A DNA stretch of 62,226 bases from Flavihumibacter petaseus NBRC 106054 (GTDB lineage: Bacteria; Bacteroidota; Bacteroidia; Chitinophagales; Chitinophagaceae). The position numbers and the translations under genes are program-made. The stretch is taken from positions 1 through 62,226 of the forward strand of contig NZ_BBWV01000008.1 of assembly GCF_000974785.1 (NCBI RefSeq), in the 5' to 3' direction. This document shows, in pieces, positions 51,413 through 61,433 of this stretch (position 1 is its first letter; the number at the start of each line of letters is the position of its first letter). The notes beneath the pieces are model-generated. The model had not been told where the DNA came from. It searched no databases and saw only the letters and a program-made list of their open reading frames with translations.

Positions 51413-53476
51413 ATGAAATGGAAGCTGTTGGGTTTGTTGCTGCTGGCGGCCAATCACTGTTTTGCAGTGGTAACCTGGACGGGAATGGCCGGAAATAGTC
51501 GATGGGATGATGCGCAGAATTGGGAAGCTGCTATTCTGCCCGGACCCGGTGATGTGGTAGTGCTTAACAATACAACTGTCACGGCCAGCTATACCGTACT
51601 TCTGCCTGACGTTTCAGTAAGCATTTACCAGTTGATTATACAACCGGCATCCGGAAGGTCGATAACCGTCTTACTTCCCGCGAGCAACAGGCTGACCAGT
51701 CCCTCAGGTTCTTTAAATCCCAGGGCCCTGGAACTGTCAGCAATACCTTATTCCCTGGTGATCGGCGAGGGTGGCACGCTGGTCAATGCATGCGGGGCAT
51801 CCGGCGGATATGCTATCCGTTTGGGCGACAGTTTACAATTACAGCAGGGTGGCATGTATGTACATCGGAGCAGGACCAGCCATGCCGAGCTGGTAGAATA
51901 CCTGAGCAGGGCGGCCGGTACGGAAAAAGGTGTTTTCCGCTTTGAAAACCCGGATGCGGCAGCCCTTATATCGCTGAGTGCAAGAGTGTATGGACAACTT
52001 GAATTGTCTGCTGCAGCTGCCGCCGGCGGAGTGGTTACCTATTCGGCTTCGGGAACCAACCCGATCCGTATCCGGCAAAACCTGATTGCAGGTCCGGGTG
52101 TTACACTTTCGTTGAATGCGGGTGATACCCTTCACGTTTCGGGGGACCTTCAGCTTACCCAGGCCCAGTTGAATCTTTCTACCGGCAACCGGAAACTGGT
52201 AATGAACATTATGGGTAATCTCGTGCAACAGGGAGGAGCGATACGGGAGTCGAACATTTCGGGTGTCAGAGCCCAGGTCCGCCTGGCGGGCATGATACAG
52301 CAGGAGATATCTGCAGATTCGGGGTTGGGGGATAGCATTCAATTGTGCCTGGACAACGATAAAGGGTATTTATTGGTCCGGGATCTTCGTGTAAATGACA
52401 GCATTTTTTTCAGGAAGGGAGTTGTGCATGGTGAATCCGGTTCGATGTTATGGCTCGGTCACCAATCCTTTTTCAGGAACGACAGCCTTGATAGAACTGT
52501 CTATGCGGCTGTGCCGGTACGCAAGGAATTGGATCAGCCCGGCTATTTTCGTTTTCCGGTGGGCGGAGAAGGGCAATTGCGCTGGCTGGCACTTAAACAG
52601 GCGAGTGGTGCCATAACGGTATCCTATATGCGGCGATCACCCTATCTGCTGCAACAAATGGTCAGCCCCGCCCTTGACCACCTGTCGCAATTGGAGTACT
52701 GGTCAGTAACGGGAGATCTCCATCATGCAGTGTGTGTGTTGTCACACGCTGAACCTGCGAGTGGCGGTATTACGGACGCAGCAGCACTACGCACGTCATG
52801 GCTGGCTCCCGGCGCCTGGATGGATGGGGGTAACAGTGCAACCACCGGCAACCTTCAATCCGGTACCGTCACAGGATTACCGTTGCCCGACTTACCGGCT
52901 CAGACGGTGTATATGACCCTGGCAAGTGCTTCACCAGGAGCGAATCCGCTTCCTTTGCGGATCAGTGATCAGTATATGTTTTACAATCGGCTTAACTGGA
53001 ACTGCGCGTGGAAACTTGAAGATGCTTCAGATGCGGTAGGGGGCTCAATTGAAGTGTCATCAACAGGCGTCAACTATCAACGGGTAGCATTTGTGCAGGC
53101 GCCAATCACCAGCGGATGGCACTCGACAGTAATTCCTGCATCATGGGAGTATGGTTACTGCAGAATTGTGCTTGACGAACCGGGTGGAAAGCGTATCACG
53201 GGAAAGCCTATGCGCTTTGGTAAAAAAGAAGATACGGCCAATTGGATAATACGGGCAGAGGGAAGCAACTTGATGATTACGGCAGTTAAACCAGGAACTG
53301 TTCGTTGGCGATTATGGGACGAATCGGGTAAGTTAACGGGCAGTGGTGACGCAATACTTTCCCACGGTATTAACAATATCCTGCTCGGCCAGGGTTATCG
53401 CGCTGCCGGCATTTATTACTTGCAACTGGCAACGGCTGATGGCCGAACTGTTACAAAAGCACTTTTACTGAAGTAA
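51413..53476 (+). CDS. Secreted protein with T9SS C-terminal sorting domain
   Basis: This 687-residue secreted protein has a signal peptide (about 1-18, NHCFA). An N-terminal WTG-x6-W-x2-AQNW-type region (about 21-37, as in other Bacteroidota surface proteins) leads into a long beta-rich part. The C-terminal type A sorting domain (about 620-687) ends GIYYLQLATADGRTVTKALLLK, read as GIYYLQLA plus the KALLLK end. It would cross the outer membrane by the type IX system, in agreement with porD at 19041. No catalytic domain is seen, so an adhesin or structural role is possible. The start at 51413 is set by the signal peptide. Its last 12 bp overlap the convergent DUF4954 gene. Confidence 0.87.
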   Translation: MKWKLLGLLLLAANHCFAVVTWTGMAGNSRWDDAQNWEAAILPGPGDVVVLNNTTVTASYTVLLPDVSVSIYQLIIQPASGRSITVLLPASNRLTSPSGSLNPRALELSAIPYSLVIGEGGTLVNACGASGGYAIRLGDSLQLQQGGMYVHRSRTSHAELVEYLSRAAGTEKGVFRFENPDAAALISLSARVYGQLELSAAAAAGGVVTYSASGTNPIRIRQNLIAGPGVTLSLNAGDTLHVSGDLQLTQAQLNLSTGNRKLVMNIMGNLVQQGGAIRESNISGVRAQVRLAGMIQQEISADSGLGDSIQLCLDNDKGYLLVRDLRVNDSIFFRKGVVHGESGSMLWLGHQSFFRNDSLDRTVYAAVPVRKELDQPGYFRFPVGGEGQLRWLALKQASGAITVSYMRRSPYLLQQMVSPALDHLSQLEYWSVTGDLHHAVCVLSHAEPASGGITDAAALRTSWLAPGAWMDGGNSATTGNLQSGTVTGLPLPDLPAQTVYMTLASASPGANPLPLRISDQYMFYNRLNWNCAWKLEDASDAVGGSIEVSSTGVNYQRVAFVQAPITSGWHSTVIPASWEYGYCRIVLDEPGGKRITGKPMRFGKKEDTANWIIRAEGSNLMITAVKPGTVRWRLWDESGKLTGSGDAILSHGINNILLGQGYRAAGIYYLQLATADGRTVTKALLLK

Positions 53477-55654
53477 TGCCGTGATTTTTCTGGCATAACG
53501 TTTGGCTGCCTGTTGCTCTGAAAGGATAAAGCTGTTGTTCTCCAGTTTGCCTACCACAGCATCCATTTCTGCTTCATTTTGATACACCATCTGACGGAAA
53601 GGATTCTGATAATCCTTTTGCCGGGTTTCCCTGATCCTTGCTGAAAGTTCGTGGTGAAATCCGACACTATCCTTCAGCAACTGCTTTACCAGTTTGTTAT
53701 TTGCAGACAGACTTTCCCGGAATACCTGCTGGTACAGGGAAATGGCATGTGCAAGCTTGCGATCAGGATACGAGTCTGCTTCCTGCCGGTAGAACTGGTG
53801 GACATCATCCCAGCTGTTGATTGTTCCCTTTTTGATGGCTTGCAGGCAATATTTAACCTGGACTGCCTGCAACAACTGACCGCCAATATTTTCCCAGGCG
53901 CCAGGTTTTTCAACGGCCGGTAATGCTTTGATGTTCTTATCCAGTTTGCCGCCTTTACGTTCATGGAAGGCAACGATTTCCCTGGCGGCGTATTCGGTTA
54001 GCAACCTGCGGTACCATTGATATCCCATTGCGGCTTTTATGATCTGTACCGGGCGTTGGCTGTTCTCAGCATTGTCAACGAGTATGTCGAGCCCGGCAAT
54101 CGCGTCGTCACCTTCAACCAAAAGCACCCGGCCTTTTTCTCTGGCCTGTTTTTCACTGAATTGTCTGCCTTCTCTGAGAAACCAGGCTTTACCTGTTGCC
54201 ACTTCCAGCAAGGCGATGGCTGCGGCCATCTCCTGGGCTGTATCGGGAGCGAGGTAGTCGAATTCTATCAACTGGGTCTTATCGATCCGGCTATCGCGGT
54301 CAACATATTTCCACGAATTGCGGGCAAGCGCATACATGTTATACTGGAACCAGTATGCAGGCATGACCTGTAACCGTTCATTGGAAAGACTGTTGCTGAC
54401 CAGTGCAAAGGGGAACTGAATGTTCAGTTCGGCCGGGTAGTCGCCCTTGGCCAGAATACAAAAAGAAGCGAATCGGGAGTTGTGTTTGAGGCTCACACAC
54501 AGCCCCGGCCAGAAGCCCCGGCCGGCAATCAGTTCACCGTCTGCACTGCGGGAATTGTGATTGGATCCAATCGTTGCACCGGCGGCCATATTACTTTGAC
54601 CCATCACCAGGGCTGCACACAAAAAGGAGTTGTTATGGTGCTGCTCGTGCGCCGGAAAAATGAGTGAGTTGAGCACTTCGCAACAGGAGATCGTGGCGTT
54701 GTTACCCAGGTACGAGTTGATCAGCCTTGCTCCGTATTTCAATTGCGAATGGGAGGCCATCACAAAACGAACTGCCTTTACGCCATAAAAGATCCGGCAG
54801 CCAATACCGATAATGCCGTTTACCAGTTCGCAACCTTCGCCTACCTGGGTTCTTGCTTCGGGAGTAGAACGGATGGTTACATTCTTGATCTTGTTGGCGC
54901 CCTTGATATAGGCATCGCTGCCAATCCTTACATCTTTGAGAATGCTGCAGTTCTTTACAACTGTACGATCACCGATCATACCGTAATAGCCTCGCAACTG
55001 ATCAAAGCGGTTGGTAGTAAACTCAATGAATTTTTCCTGGAGCTTCGAATCCTGCCGGTTCCGGCTCCAGAGATAGGCATCGCCAGGCAGCATTCCGTCA
55101 AAGGGTAAAATGCTGCGTCCGCCGTTCTCGTTACAGAGTTCCAGCCAGATCCGCACTTTCTCTTCTTCATCCTCCTTCAGAATGCCGTTGCCGAATTTGG
55201 CATGATTGGTAGTAGCGAGTTCATTGATGTTGACCAGCATTACTTCATTGCCGATGATATAATGCGCGAGATAGTTGACATTGTCCACCACCACGTTATC
55301 TCCGAAATCACAACTGATCACGGTACTATTGTAAAGCCCTACCGGCATGCGAAGGTTGTTGAACTCGAGACAGTAGGGTTCAAGCTTTCCGATGCGGACG
55401 AGTCCGAAGAATTTACAGTTTTTGACCAGTTCGGGATTGAACGCATCCGAAACCAGCAGCTTGTTCCAGTCGTCACTCTGGTTGCGGTTTCGCACCAGAA
55501 CTTCGATCTCATAAGCCGTAAGATGCCGGTATTGAATGCCGCTCTTATTTTGCCGGTTACGCAAATAGTATTCGTCCTGGCCTGCCGGCAACTGGCTTCC
55601 TGAAATGAAACCGTAGCCCAGTGCCTGGATCGGACTTTTCCTGATCAGGTTCAT
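53465..55654 (-). CDS. DUF4954 family protein
   Basis: This 729-residue cytosolic protein belongs to DUF4954, a Bacteroidota family. The middle part (about 70-400) has hexapeptide-like strands (VRIGSDAYIKGANKIKNVTI, YLGNNATISCCEVLNS, GATIGSNHNSRSADGELIAG), the sign of a left-handed beta-helix as in sugar-nucleotide acyl- or uridylyltransferases. The C-terminal 300 residues are helical. It starts 21 bp after the glmS stop codon, so the two are co-transcribed. A role in amino-sugar nucleotide metabolism is suggested by the fold and neighbour, and is not established. Confidence 0.88.
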   Translation of the reverse strand: MNLIRKSPIQALGYGFISGSQLPAGQDEYYLRNRQNKSGIQYRHLTAYEIEVLVRNRNQSDDWNKLLVSDAFNPELVKNCKFFGLVRIGKLEPYCLEFNNLRMPVGLYNSTVISCDFGDNVVVDNVNYLAHYIIGNEVMLVNINELATTNHAKFGNGILKEDEEEKVRIWLELCNENGGRSILPFDGMLPGDAYLWSRNRQDSKLQEKFIEFTTNRFDQLRGYYGMIGDRTVVKNCSILKDVRIGSDAYIKGANKIKNVTIRSTPEARTQVGEGCELVNGIIGIGCRIFYGVKAVRFVMASHSQLKYGARLINSYLGNNATISCCEVLNSLIFPAHEQHHNNSFLCAALVMGQSNMAAGATIGSNHNSRSADGELIAGRGFWPGLCVSLKHNSRFASFCILAKGDYPAELNIQFPFALVSNSLSNERLQVMPAYWFQYNMYALARNSWKYVDRDSRIDKTQLIEFDYLAPDTAQEMAAAIALLEVATGKAWFLREGRQFSEKQAREKGRVLLVEGDDAIAGLDILVDNAENSQRPVQIIKAAMGYQWYRRLLTEYAAREIVAFHERKGGKLDKNIKALPAVEKPGAWENIGGQLLQAVQVKYCLQAIKKGTINSWDDVHQFYRQEADSYPDRKLAHAISLYQQVFRESLSANNKLVKQLLKDSVGFHHELSARIRETRQKDYQNPFRQMVYQNEAEMDAVVGKLENNSFILSEQQAAKRYARKITALLQ

Positions 55655-55675
55655 ATCCTAATGGGTTATAGGTAC

Positions 55676-57514
55676 TTATTCCACCGTAACGCTCTTGGCA
55701 AGATTGCGGGGTTTATCTACATCGTAGCCTTTGGCAACACCGATATAATATGCCAGCAACTGCATCGGGATGGCGTTGATCATTGGAGCAATAAGCTCGT
55801 CAGCAAAGGGCACTGTGATCAGATCATCAGCAAGTGCATTGGCGGCATCGTCTCCTTCACTTACAATCGCGATGACCTTTCCTTTTCTTGCTTTGATCTC
55901 CTGCATGTTGCTGAGCACTTTCTCGTGGAAGCTGTCTTTTGTGGCTACAAAAAAAACAGGCAGTTTATCATCGACCAGGGCAATCGGACCATGCTTCATT
56001 TCTGCAGCAGGATAACCCTCAGCATGGATATAAGAGATTTCCTTCAGCTTCAGTGCACCCTCAAGGGCTACCGGGAAATTATACCCGCGACCCAGGTAAA
56101 GGGCATCAGTAGCATCCTTGTATTTCAGGGCGAGCGCTTCAATATGATCCTTTTGCTCCAGAGCAAGTGCCACCTTTTCGGGTACATCGTTCAGTTCGTT
56201 CAGGAGATGTGTATACCTTTTCTCTGATAATGTTCCCTTCAGGTGACCGATCTTCAGTGCCATCATAGTCAGAACAGCAAGTTGCCCGGTAAATGCCTTG
56301 GTGCTGGCAACACCGATCTCCGGGCCGGCATGGGTATATGCACCACCATGTGAGGTGCGCGCAATGGATGATCCCACCACATTTACCACTCCCAGTATGA
56401 TGGCGCCTTTTTCTTTTGCGCTTTCGATCGCAACAAGCGTGTCGGCCGTTTCCCCGCTTTGCGAGATGGCAATGATCACATCTCCTTCACCTACTACCGG
56501 GTTCCGGTACCGGAACTCAGAAGCATATTCCACTTCCACGGGGATGCGGGTAACCTCTTCAAAAATATATTCGGCCACCAGCCCGGCGTGCCAGCTGGTA
56601 CCACAAGCCACAATGATGATCCGTTTTGCCTGGGTCAGCTGCTCTGCATATTGCTGGATGCCACTCATCGTAATGGTGCCGTTGGTTGCATCCAGGCGGC
56701 CGCGGAGACAGTCGAAAATAGTATGGGGCTGCTCAAAAATCTCTTTCAGCATGAAATGATCATAACCTCCTTTTTCGATGGCCGCCAGTTCCATATCGAG
56801 TTTCGTTATAAAAGGCGTGATCTTTTCATTGCCGAGGTTTTTCAGGATCAGTTCATCGGCCTTGATGATCGCCAGCTCATAGTCATTTACATACACTACT
56901 TCCTTGGTGTATTCAATGATAGGGGAGGCGTCACTGGCAAGAAAATGCTCGCCTTTACCGATACCGATCACCAGGGGTGATCCTTTCCTGGCCGCAATCA
57001 GTGTGTCGGGATGTTCTTCATCCAGCAATACGATCACATATGCGCCGACCACGCGTTTCAGGGCGATCCGCACCGCCTCTTCCAGCGATCCGCCATTATT
57101 CAGGTGGATGTCTTCTATAAAATTCAACAGCACTTCGGTATCTGTGTCACTGGTAAAAACGTATCCTTTTTTCTGGAGATCCTGCTTGATCTGGGCATAA
57201 TTCTCAATTATGCCATTGTGAATCATGGAAATTTTACCGCTTTTGGACAGATGCGGGTGTGCGTTCCGGTCGCAGGGTTCACCGTGAGTAGCCCAACGGG
57301 TATGACCGATACCAATATGCGCATGCAGATCCTTCCCGACCAGGTTTTCCTCCAGTTCGGCAACCTTGCCCTGCTTCTTATAAACTTTCAGCCCCCCGCC
57401 ATTCAGCAGGGCCACACCGGAACTGTCATATCCGCGGTATTCAAGTCTTTTTAATCCTTTCAGAATCACGGGATAAGCCTCCCGTTCACCGATATACGCA
57501 ACAATTCCACACAT
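55676..57514 (-). CDS. glmS: Glutamine--fructose-6-phosphate aminotransferase
   Basis: This 612-residue enzyme makes glucosamine 6-phosphate, the entry to UDP-GlcNAc and peptidoglycan. The N-terminal glutaminase uses Cys2 (MCGIVAYIG) and has HTRWATHGEP. Two SIS domains follow (ACGTSWHAG, SQSGETADTL, VASTKAFTGQ), and the conserved C-terminal end DKPRNLAKSVTVE is present. It is complete and of usual length. I see no glmS ribozyme upstream, which is normal outside Firmicutes. It is followed by DUF4954. Confidence 0.98.
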   Translation of the reverse strand: MCGIVAYIGEREAYPVILKGLKRLEYRGYDSSGVALLNGGGLKVYKKQGKVAELEENLVGKDLHAHIGIGHTRWATHGEPCDRNAHPHLSKSGKISMIHNGIIENYAQIKQDLQKKGYVFTSDTDTEVLLNFIEDIHLNNGGSLEEAVRIALKRVVGAYVIVLLDEEHPDTLIAARKGSPLVIGIGKGEHFLASDASPIIEYTKEVVYVNDYELAIIKADELILKNLGNEKITPFITKLDMELAAIEKGGYDHFMLKEIFEQPHTIFDCLRGRLDATNGTITMSGIQQYAEQLTQAKRIIIVACGTSWHAGLVAEYIFEEVTRIPVEVEYASEFRYRNPVVGEGDVIIAISQSGETADTLVAIESAKEKGAIILGVVNVVGSSIARTSHGGAYTHAGPEIGVASTKAFTGQLAVLTMMALKIGHLKGTLSEKRYTHLLNELNDVPEKVALALEQKDHIEALALKYKDATDALYLGRGYNFPVALEGALKLKEISYIHAEGYPAAEMKHGPIALVDDKLPVFFVATKDSFHEKVLSNMQEIKARKGKVIAIVSEGDDAANALADDLITVPFADELIAPMINAIPMQLLAYYIGVAKGYDVDKPRNLAKSVTVE

Positions 57515-57615
57515 GTTTCTTAATTATAGTTGAATGACGCTCAATTATTTAATTCCGGAGCAATATTAAAAATTTATATGCATTTATGAAAGCAGCACGG
57601 GAATAACATTAATAA

Positions 57616-59994
57616 TTATTTTAATGTTTCTTCAAATAGCTTAAAAATGCGTTTATATTCATCTGTCCAGCTGCTCGGCTCAATAAATCCATGATCTTCC
57701 ATCGGATATGCCGCCAGCTCCCAGTTATTTTTACCCAATTCTATCAGTTTCTGCTGGAGGCGCACCACATCTTCAAAGTGTACATTAACATCAACCATGC
57801 CATGACAGATCAGCAACCTGTCTTTCAACCCTGAAGCATGATATATAGGAGAACTTTTCCGGTAAGCCAGGCTATCGAGGAAAGGTTCATTCAGGATATT
57901 GGCAGTATAACCATGATTATAGTGAGCCCAGTCAGTAACCGGGCGTAAAGCAGCGCCCGCAGCAAAGGTGCCTGGACTGGTAAAGAGCGCCATAAGTGTA
58001 ATGAAGCCGCCGTAGGACCCGCCGTAAATCCCAATATGTTTCGGGTCAACGCCCAGTTGCTGCACCAGCCATTGTGCCCCGTCCAGGTGATCAGTCAGGT
58101 CTTTCCCTCCCATGAACCTGTAGATGCCCGTACGCCAGTTGCGACCGTATCCCGAACTCGCCCGGTAATCCAGGTCCAGCACCGTATACCCCTGGTCTGC
58201 CAGGAGGTTGTGAAACATGTATTCCCGGAAATAGCTGCTCCACCATTTGTGCACGTTCTGCAGGTAGCCCGCTCCGTGAACGAAAATGACAGCAGGCCTG
58301 GCAGGATTTGCCTGACGGGGTTTATAAAGCCTGCCACGCACCGTGGCACCGTCCCCGGCCGTAAAGGAAATGATCTCCGGATCACGCCAGGGATAGGAAG
58401 CAAATTCCGGAGAGACGGCAAGTTGCGTGATCTGCGCTGCTTTTGCTCCCGGGCGATTATCCTGGATGTAAAGCTCCCACGGTTTGTTGCTGTACGAGTA
58501 TAAAAAGGCAAGCTTTTTTTCATCAGGCGAAAGTGTCACCTGGCTGGCACCGGTCATGTTCGTCAGCTGTACCGGTTCACCCCCGGAAACGGAAAGCCGG
58601 TAGTAATGCAGTTCCCCCGGATCCTTTTTATTGCTGCCAATGTAAAAGTTCTTTTTATCCGCTGACAACAATACGGACTGGACCTCAAAACGTCCGGCTG
58701 TCAGCGCAGTGGCCACGCGATTGTCTACATTGATTTTGTATAAATGGGAGTAACCTGTCTTTTCAGACTGGAACCAAAAATCGGTGTCATTGATCCAGCC
58801 ATAATTGCCGCCACCAAAACTACCGCCAATACCTGGTCCGCCGATCCAGGCACTGTCATGCTGACGGTCAAGCAGGGAAAGCTGACCATTTTCGGTCAGC
58901 AGCATCAGCCAGCGATCTTTGTTATCCACTGCGCGGATATCAACCACGGCTACCTCCCGGTGGGGTGCCCACGTTACTGCTGAAAAATTTACTTGTCGCA
59001 GGGTCGGTTGTTTCCGCCGGTCAGCAAATTTTTCGGGATAATCCCGGACATATTCGGGAAGATCCCTGATGCCTGGGATGGAATCTGTTTTGATGGTATA
59101 AACAGTATCCTTCCGGCGATCGTACAGGAAAAGTTCCTGACTGCCTGCCGGCGCCCCTACTTTGGTACGTGCAGGGATATCTTCTGTGAAACCTGAAACA
59201 GTTACATAACTGGGTACAATTGTCGCACGGGCACCGCTGGCCGGTTTGGAGAGCCGGTAATGGACAAAACGTCCCTGGCTGCTGATGCCCGTTGCCGTGA
59301 GGTTCTTATCTTCAAGATAGATAGCACGCAGTGATTTCGTTTTTGCAGCAGTGGTTAGTGAATCCCCGATATCTTTTTTTGTCTTCCGGCTGCGAAGTAC
59401 TTCGAAAAGCTCCAGCTGGTCTTCTTTCAGCCATTTTTCCTGGTCGTTGCTGCCATCCTTTTTACCAGGAGCCGTCGGTGAGGGTGGTTGACTACCTTTT
59501 ATAAAATTGGTAACCTGCAGGATTTCCCCGGTAGCAATATCCCAGGCGAAAATATTCTGCTGTGACTGGAACACGATCTTCCCTTCGCCAAAACCGAATG
59601 AAGGACTACTTTCCCATTCGGGTGTTTCGGTGATGCGACGGATTTTCTTTTTCGCATCAACAAAATAGATATCGCCATTCTTAGCATAGGTATAGGCGGT
59701 ATGCGCGGCATTGTATTTGAGGGTCCCGGCATCCACTATTTCCTGGGCAGCATGAAGGGATACTTTTTTCGGAGCACCGGCACCCGGCCAGGTGTAAAGA
59801 GAGTCAGCCAGATTTTTTTCCGGATTCCAGGAAAAATAAAGCTGGCCCTCGGCCGACCACCACGGACTGGAAGGAGACGTGCCGATCCATTTCGGATCAC
59901 GCATAATATATTCCACCGTAAGTGCCGGAGCAGGTTGCTGTGCCGGCAGCAGGGCAGGCGCTATCAGCAGGGAAAGCAGAAAGCAATATTTCAT
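57616..59994 (-). CDS. S9 family prolyl oligopeptidase / dipeptidyl peptidase
   Basis: This 792-residue exported peptidase has a signal peptide (about 1-18, LLPAQ). The N-terminal beta-propeller (about 40-530) has DPP IV-like blades. The alpha/beta-hydrolase domain has nucleophile Ser in GGSYGG (about 649), a following Asp and His in EDHGF (about 771). It cleaves peptides, often after proline, in the periplasm. The wide propeller and GxSxGG match S9B/S9C rather than a cytosolic prolyl oligopeptidase. It begins 2 bp after the mgtE stop codon, so both are one transcript. Confidence 0.93.
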   Translation of the reverse strand: MKYCFLLSLLIAPALLPAQQPAPALTVEYIMRDPKWIGTSPSSPWWSAEGQLYFSWNPEKNLADSLYTWPGAGAPKKVSLHAAQEIVDAGTLKYNAAHTAYTYAKNGDIYFVDAKKKIRRITETPEWESSPSFGFGEGKIVFQSQQNIFAWDIATGEILQVTNFIKGSQPPSPTAPGKKDGSNDQEKWLKEDQLELFEVLRSRKTKKDIGDSLTTAAKTKSLRAIYLEDKNLTATGISSQGRFVHYRLSKPASGARATIVPSYVTVSGFTEDIPARTKVGAPAGSQELFLYDRRKDTVYTIKTDSIPGIRDLPEYVRDYPEKFADRRKQPTLRQVNFSAVTWAPHREVAVVDIRAVDNKDRWLMLLTENGQLSLLDRQHDSAWIGGPGIGGSFGGGNYGWINDTDFWFQSEKTGYSHLYKINVDNRVATALTAGRFEVQSVLLSADKKNFYIGSNKKDPGELHYYRLSVSGGEPVQLTNMTGASQVTLSPDEKKLAFLYSYSNKPWELYIQDNRPGAKAAQITQLAVSPEFASYPWRDPEIISFTAGDGATVRGRLYKPRQANPARPAVIFVHGAGYLQNVHKWWSSYFREYMFHNLLADQGYTVLDLDYRASSGYGRNWRTGIYRFMGGKDLTDHLDGAQWLVQQLGVDPKHIGIYGGSYGGFITLMALFTSPGTFAAGAALRPVTDWAHYNHGYTANILNEPFLDSLAYRKSSPIYHASGLKDRLLICHGMVDVNVHFEDVVRLQQKLIELGKNNWELAAYPMEDHGFIEPSSWTDEYKRIFKLFEETLK

Positions 59995-59996
59995 AG

Positions 59997-61388
59997 TCAG
60001 AGTAAGATTCCTTGTAAGAATAAATAGGCGACTGAAAAATAGATGATCAGTCCGGTTACATCCACCAGTGTTGCCACAAAAGGTGCAGAGGATACAGCAG
60101 GATCTGCACCCAGCCGTTTAAGGATGATAGGCAGCATGGAACCGCTAAGGGTTCCCCAAAGTACCACTCCAACCAGGGAAACGCCTACGGTAATGCCAAC
60201 ATAGAGATAATGCGGACCATACACTTCAGGGAAGAATTGCGACCAGGTTACCACACGGATAAAACCAATCAGTCCAAGCACCGAGCCCAGCAGCATTCCC
60301 GAAACAATTTCCCGCCGCAATACGCTCCACCAGTCGGCGATGCTGATCTCACCCACGGCCATTGCCTGGATGATAAGGGTCGAGGCCTGCGACCCGCTAT
60401 TGCCGCCGCTGCTGATGATCAGGGGAACAAACAGTGCGAGGACCACGGCCCGTGAGATCTCATCCTCGAAGTATCCCATGGCAGTTGCCGTCAGCATTTC
60501 TCCCAGGAACAGGACGACCATCCATACAATCCTTTTCTGGAAAAGCTTCAGGAGCGGCATTTCCAGGTAAGGTTCATCAAGTGCTTCCGTACCACCGATC
60601 CGCTGAATATCTTCACTGAATTCTTCGTTGGCAACCCACAGGACGTCATCAATGGTCACGATTCCCAGCAGGATATTGTTGTCGTCCAGCACCGGCAGTG
60701 CGACACGGTTATTCATTTTGAAAGTCTGGTTGGCAGACTCCTGGTCATCGGTTACCCGAAGCGCGATGTACCGGTTGTCGATTACTTCACTGACCCTGCG
60801 GTCGGGACTCGTAAGGATCACTTCCCGTATCCGCATATCATCAACGAATTCGCCCTTATCATTCACCACATAAATAACGTCGATCGTTTCACTGTGTTTT
60901 CCTGCTTCCCGGATATGTTCAATTACTTCACTCATGGTCCAGTCTGCATTCACCGCAATGTAATCCGGGGTCATCAGGCGGCCGACGCTGCCTTCAGGAT
61001 ATCCCAGCAGGGCGAGGGTAATGCGGCGTTCTTCGGGATCCAGGGTTTTGATCAGTTCTTTGACAACCTCACTGGGCAGCTCTTCCAGGAAGGAAGTCCG
61101 GTCATCCGCAGGGAGCTCATTCAGGAGTTCCGCCGATTTAAGGGGCGGCAATTCCTGGATGACCTGTTTTTGAACGGATAGATCCAGGATCTTGAAAACA
61201 CTGGCTGCCCGGTGGGTGCTCATATTGCCAATGATCTGGCTGGCATAGTCATCAAATTCACTCACCAGTTCAGCAACATCGCTGATGTTCTGGTTATTGA
61301 GAAATTCCCGGATCCGCCACTTGTCCTCCAGGTGGATAATCGCTTCAAATTGTTCGCTGATGGTGAGTGATTCCAGTTCTTCCGGCAT
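59997..61388 (-). CDS. mgtE: Magnesium transporter MgtE
   Basis: This 463-residue Mg2+ channel has the N-terminal MgtE helical domain (about 20-130, with LSVQKQVIQELPPLKSAELLNELPADDRTSFLEELP in parts). Two CBS domains (about 140-270) and five membrane helices (about 290-463) follow, with the pore motif GGNSGSQAST. When cytosolic Mg2+ is high the N and CBS domains close the pore. The length is typical. It is first of a two-gene unit with the S9 peptidase, an odd but tight pairing (2 bp). Confidence 0.96.
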   Translation of the reverse strand: MPEELESLTISEQFEAIIHLEDKWRIREFLNNQNISDVAELVSEFDDYASQIIGNMSTHRAASVFKILDLSVQKQVIQELPPLKSAELLNELPADDRTSFLEELPSEVVKELIKTLDPEERRITLALLGYPEGSVGRLMTPDYIAVNADWTMSEVIEHIREAGKHSETIDVIYVVNDKGEFVDDMRIREVILTSPDRRVSEVIDNRYIALRVTDDQESANQTFKMNNRVALPVLDDNNILLGIVTIDDVLWVANEEFSEDIQRIGGTEALDEPYLEMPLLKLFQKRIVWMVVLFLGEMLTATAMGYFEDEISRAVVLALFVPLIISSGGNSGSQASTLIIQAMAVGEISIADWWSVLRREIVSGMLLGSVLGLIGFIRVVTWSQFFPEVYGPHYLYVGITVGVSLVGVVLWGTLSGSMLPIILKRLGADPAVSSAPFVATLVDVTGLIIYFSVAYLFLQGILL

Positions 61389-61433
61389 GGGTCAAATGTA
61401 CTGCATGAGGTCTATATTGGCCTATATTGCAGG

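Noticed and set aside
60010-60200. Possible frameshift near the C-terminus of mgtE
   Set aside because: The frame is continuous to the stop codon and the five membrane helices are complete.
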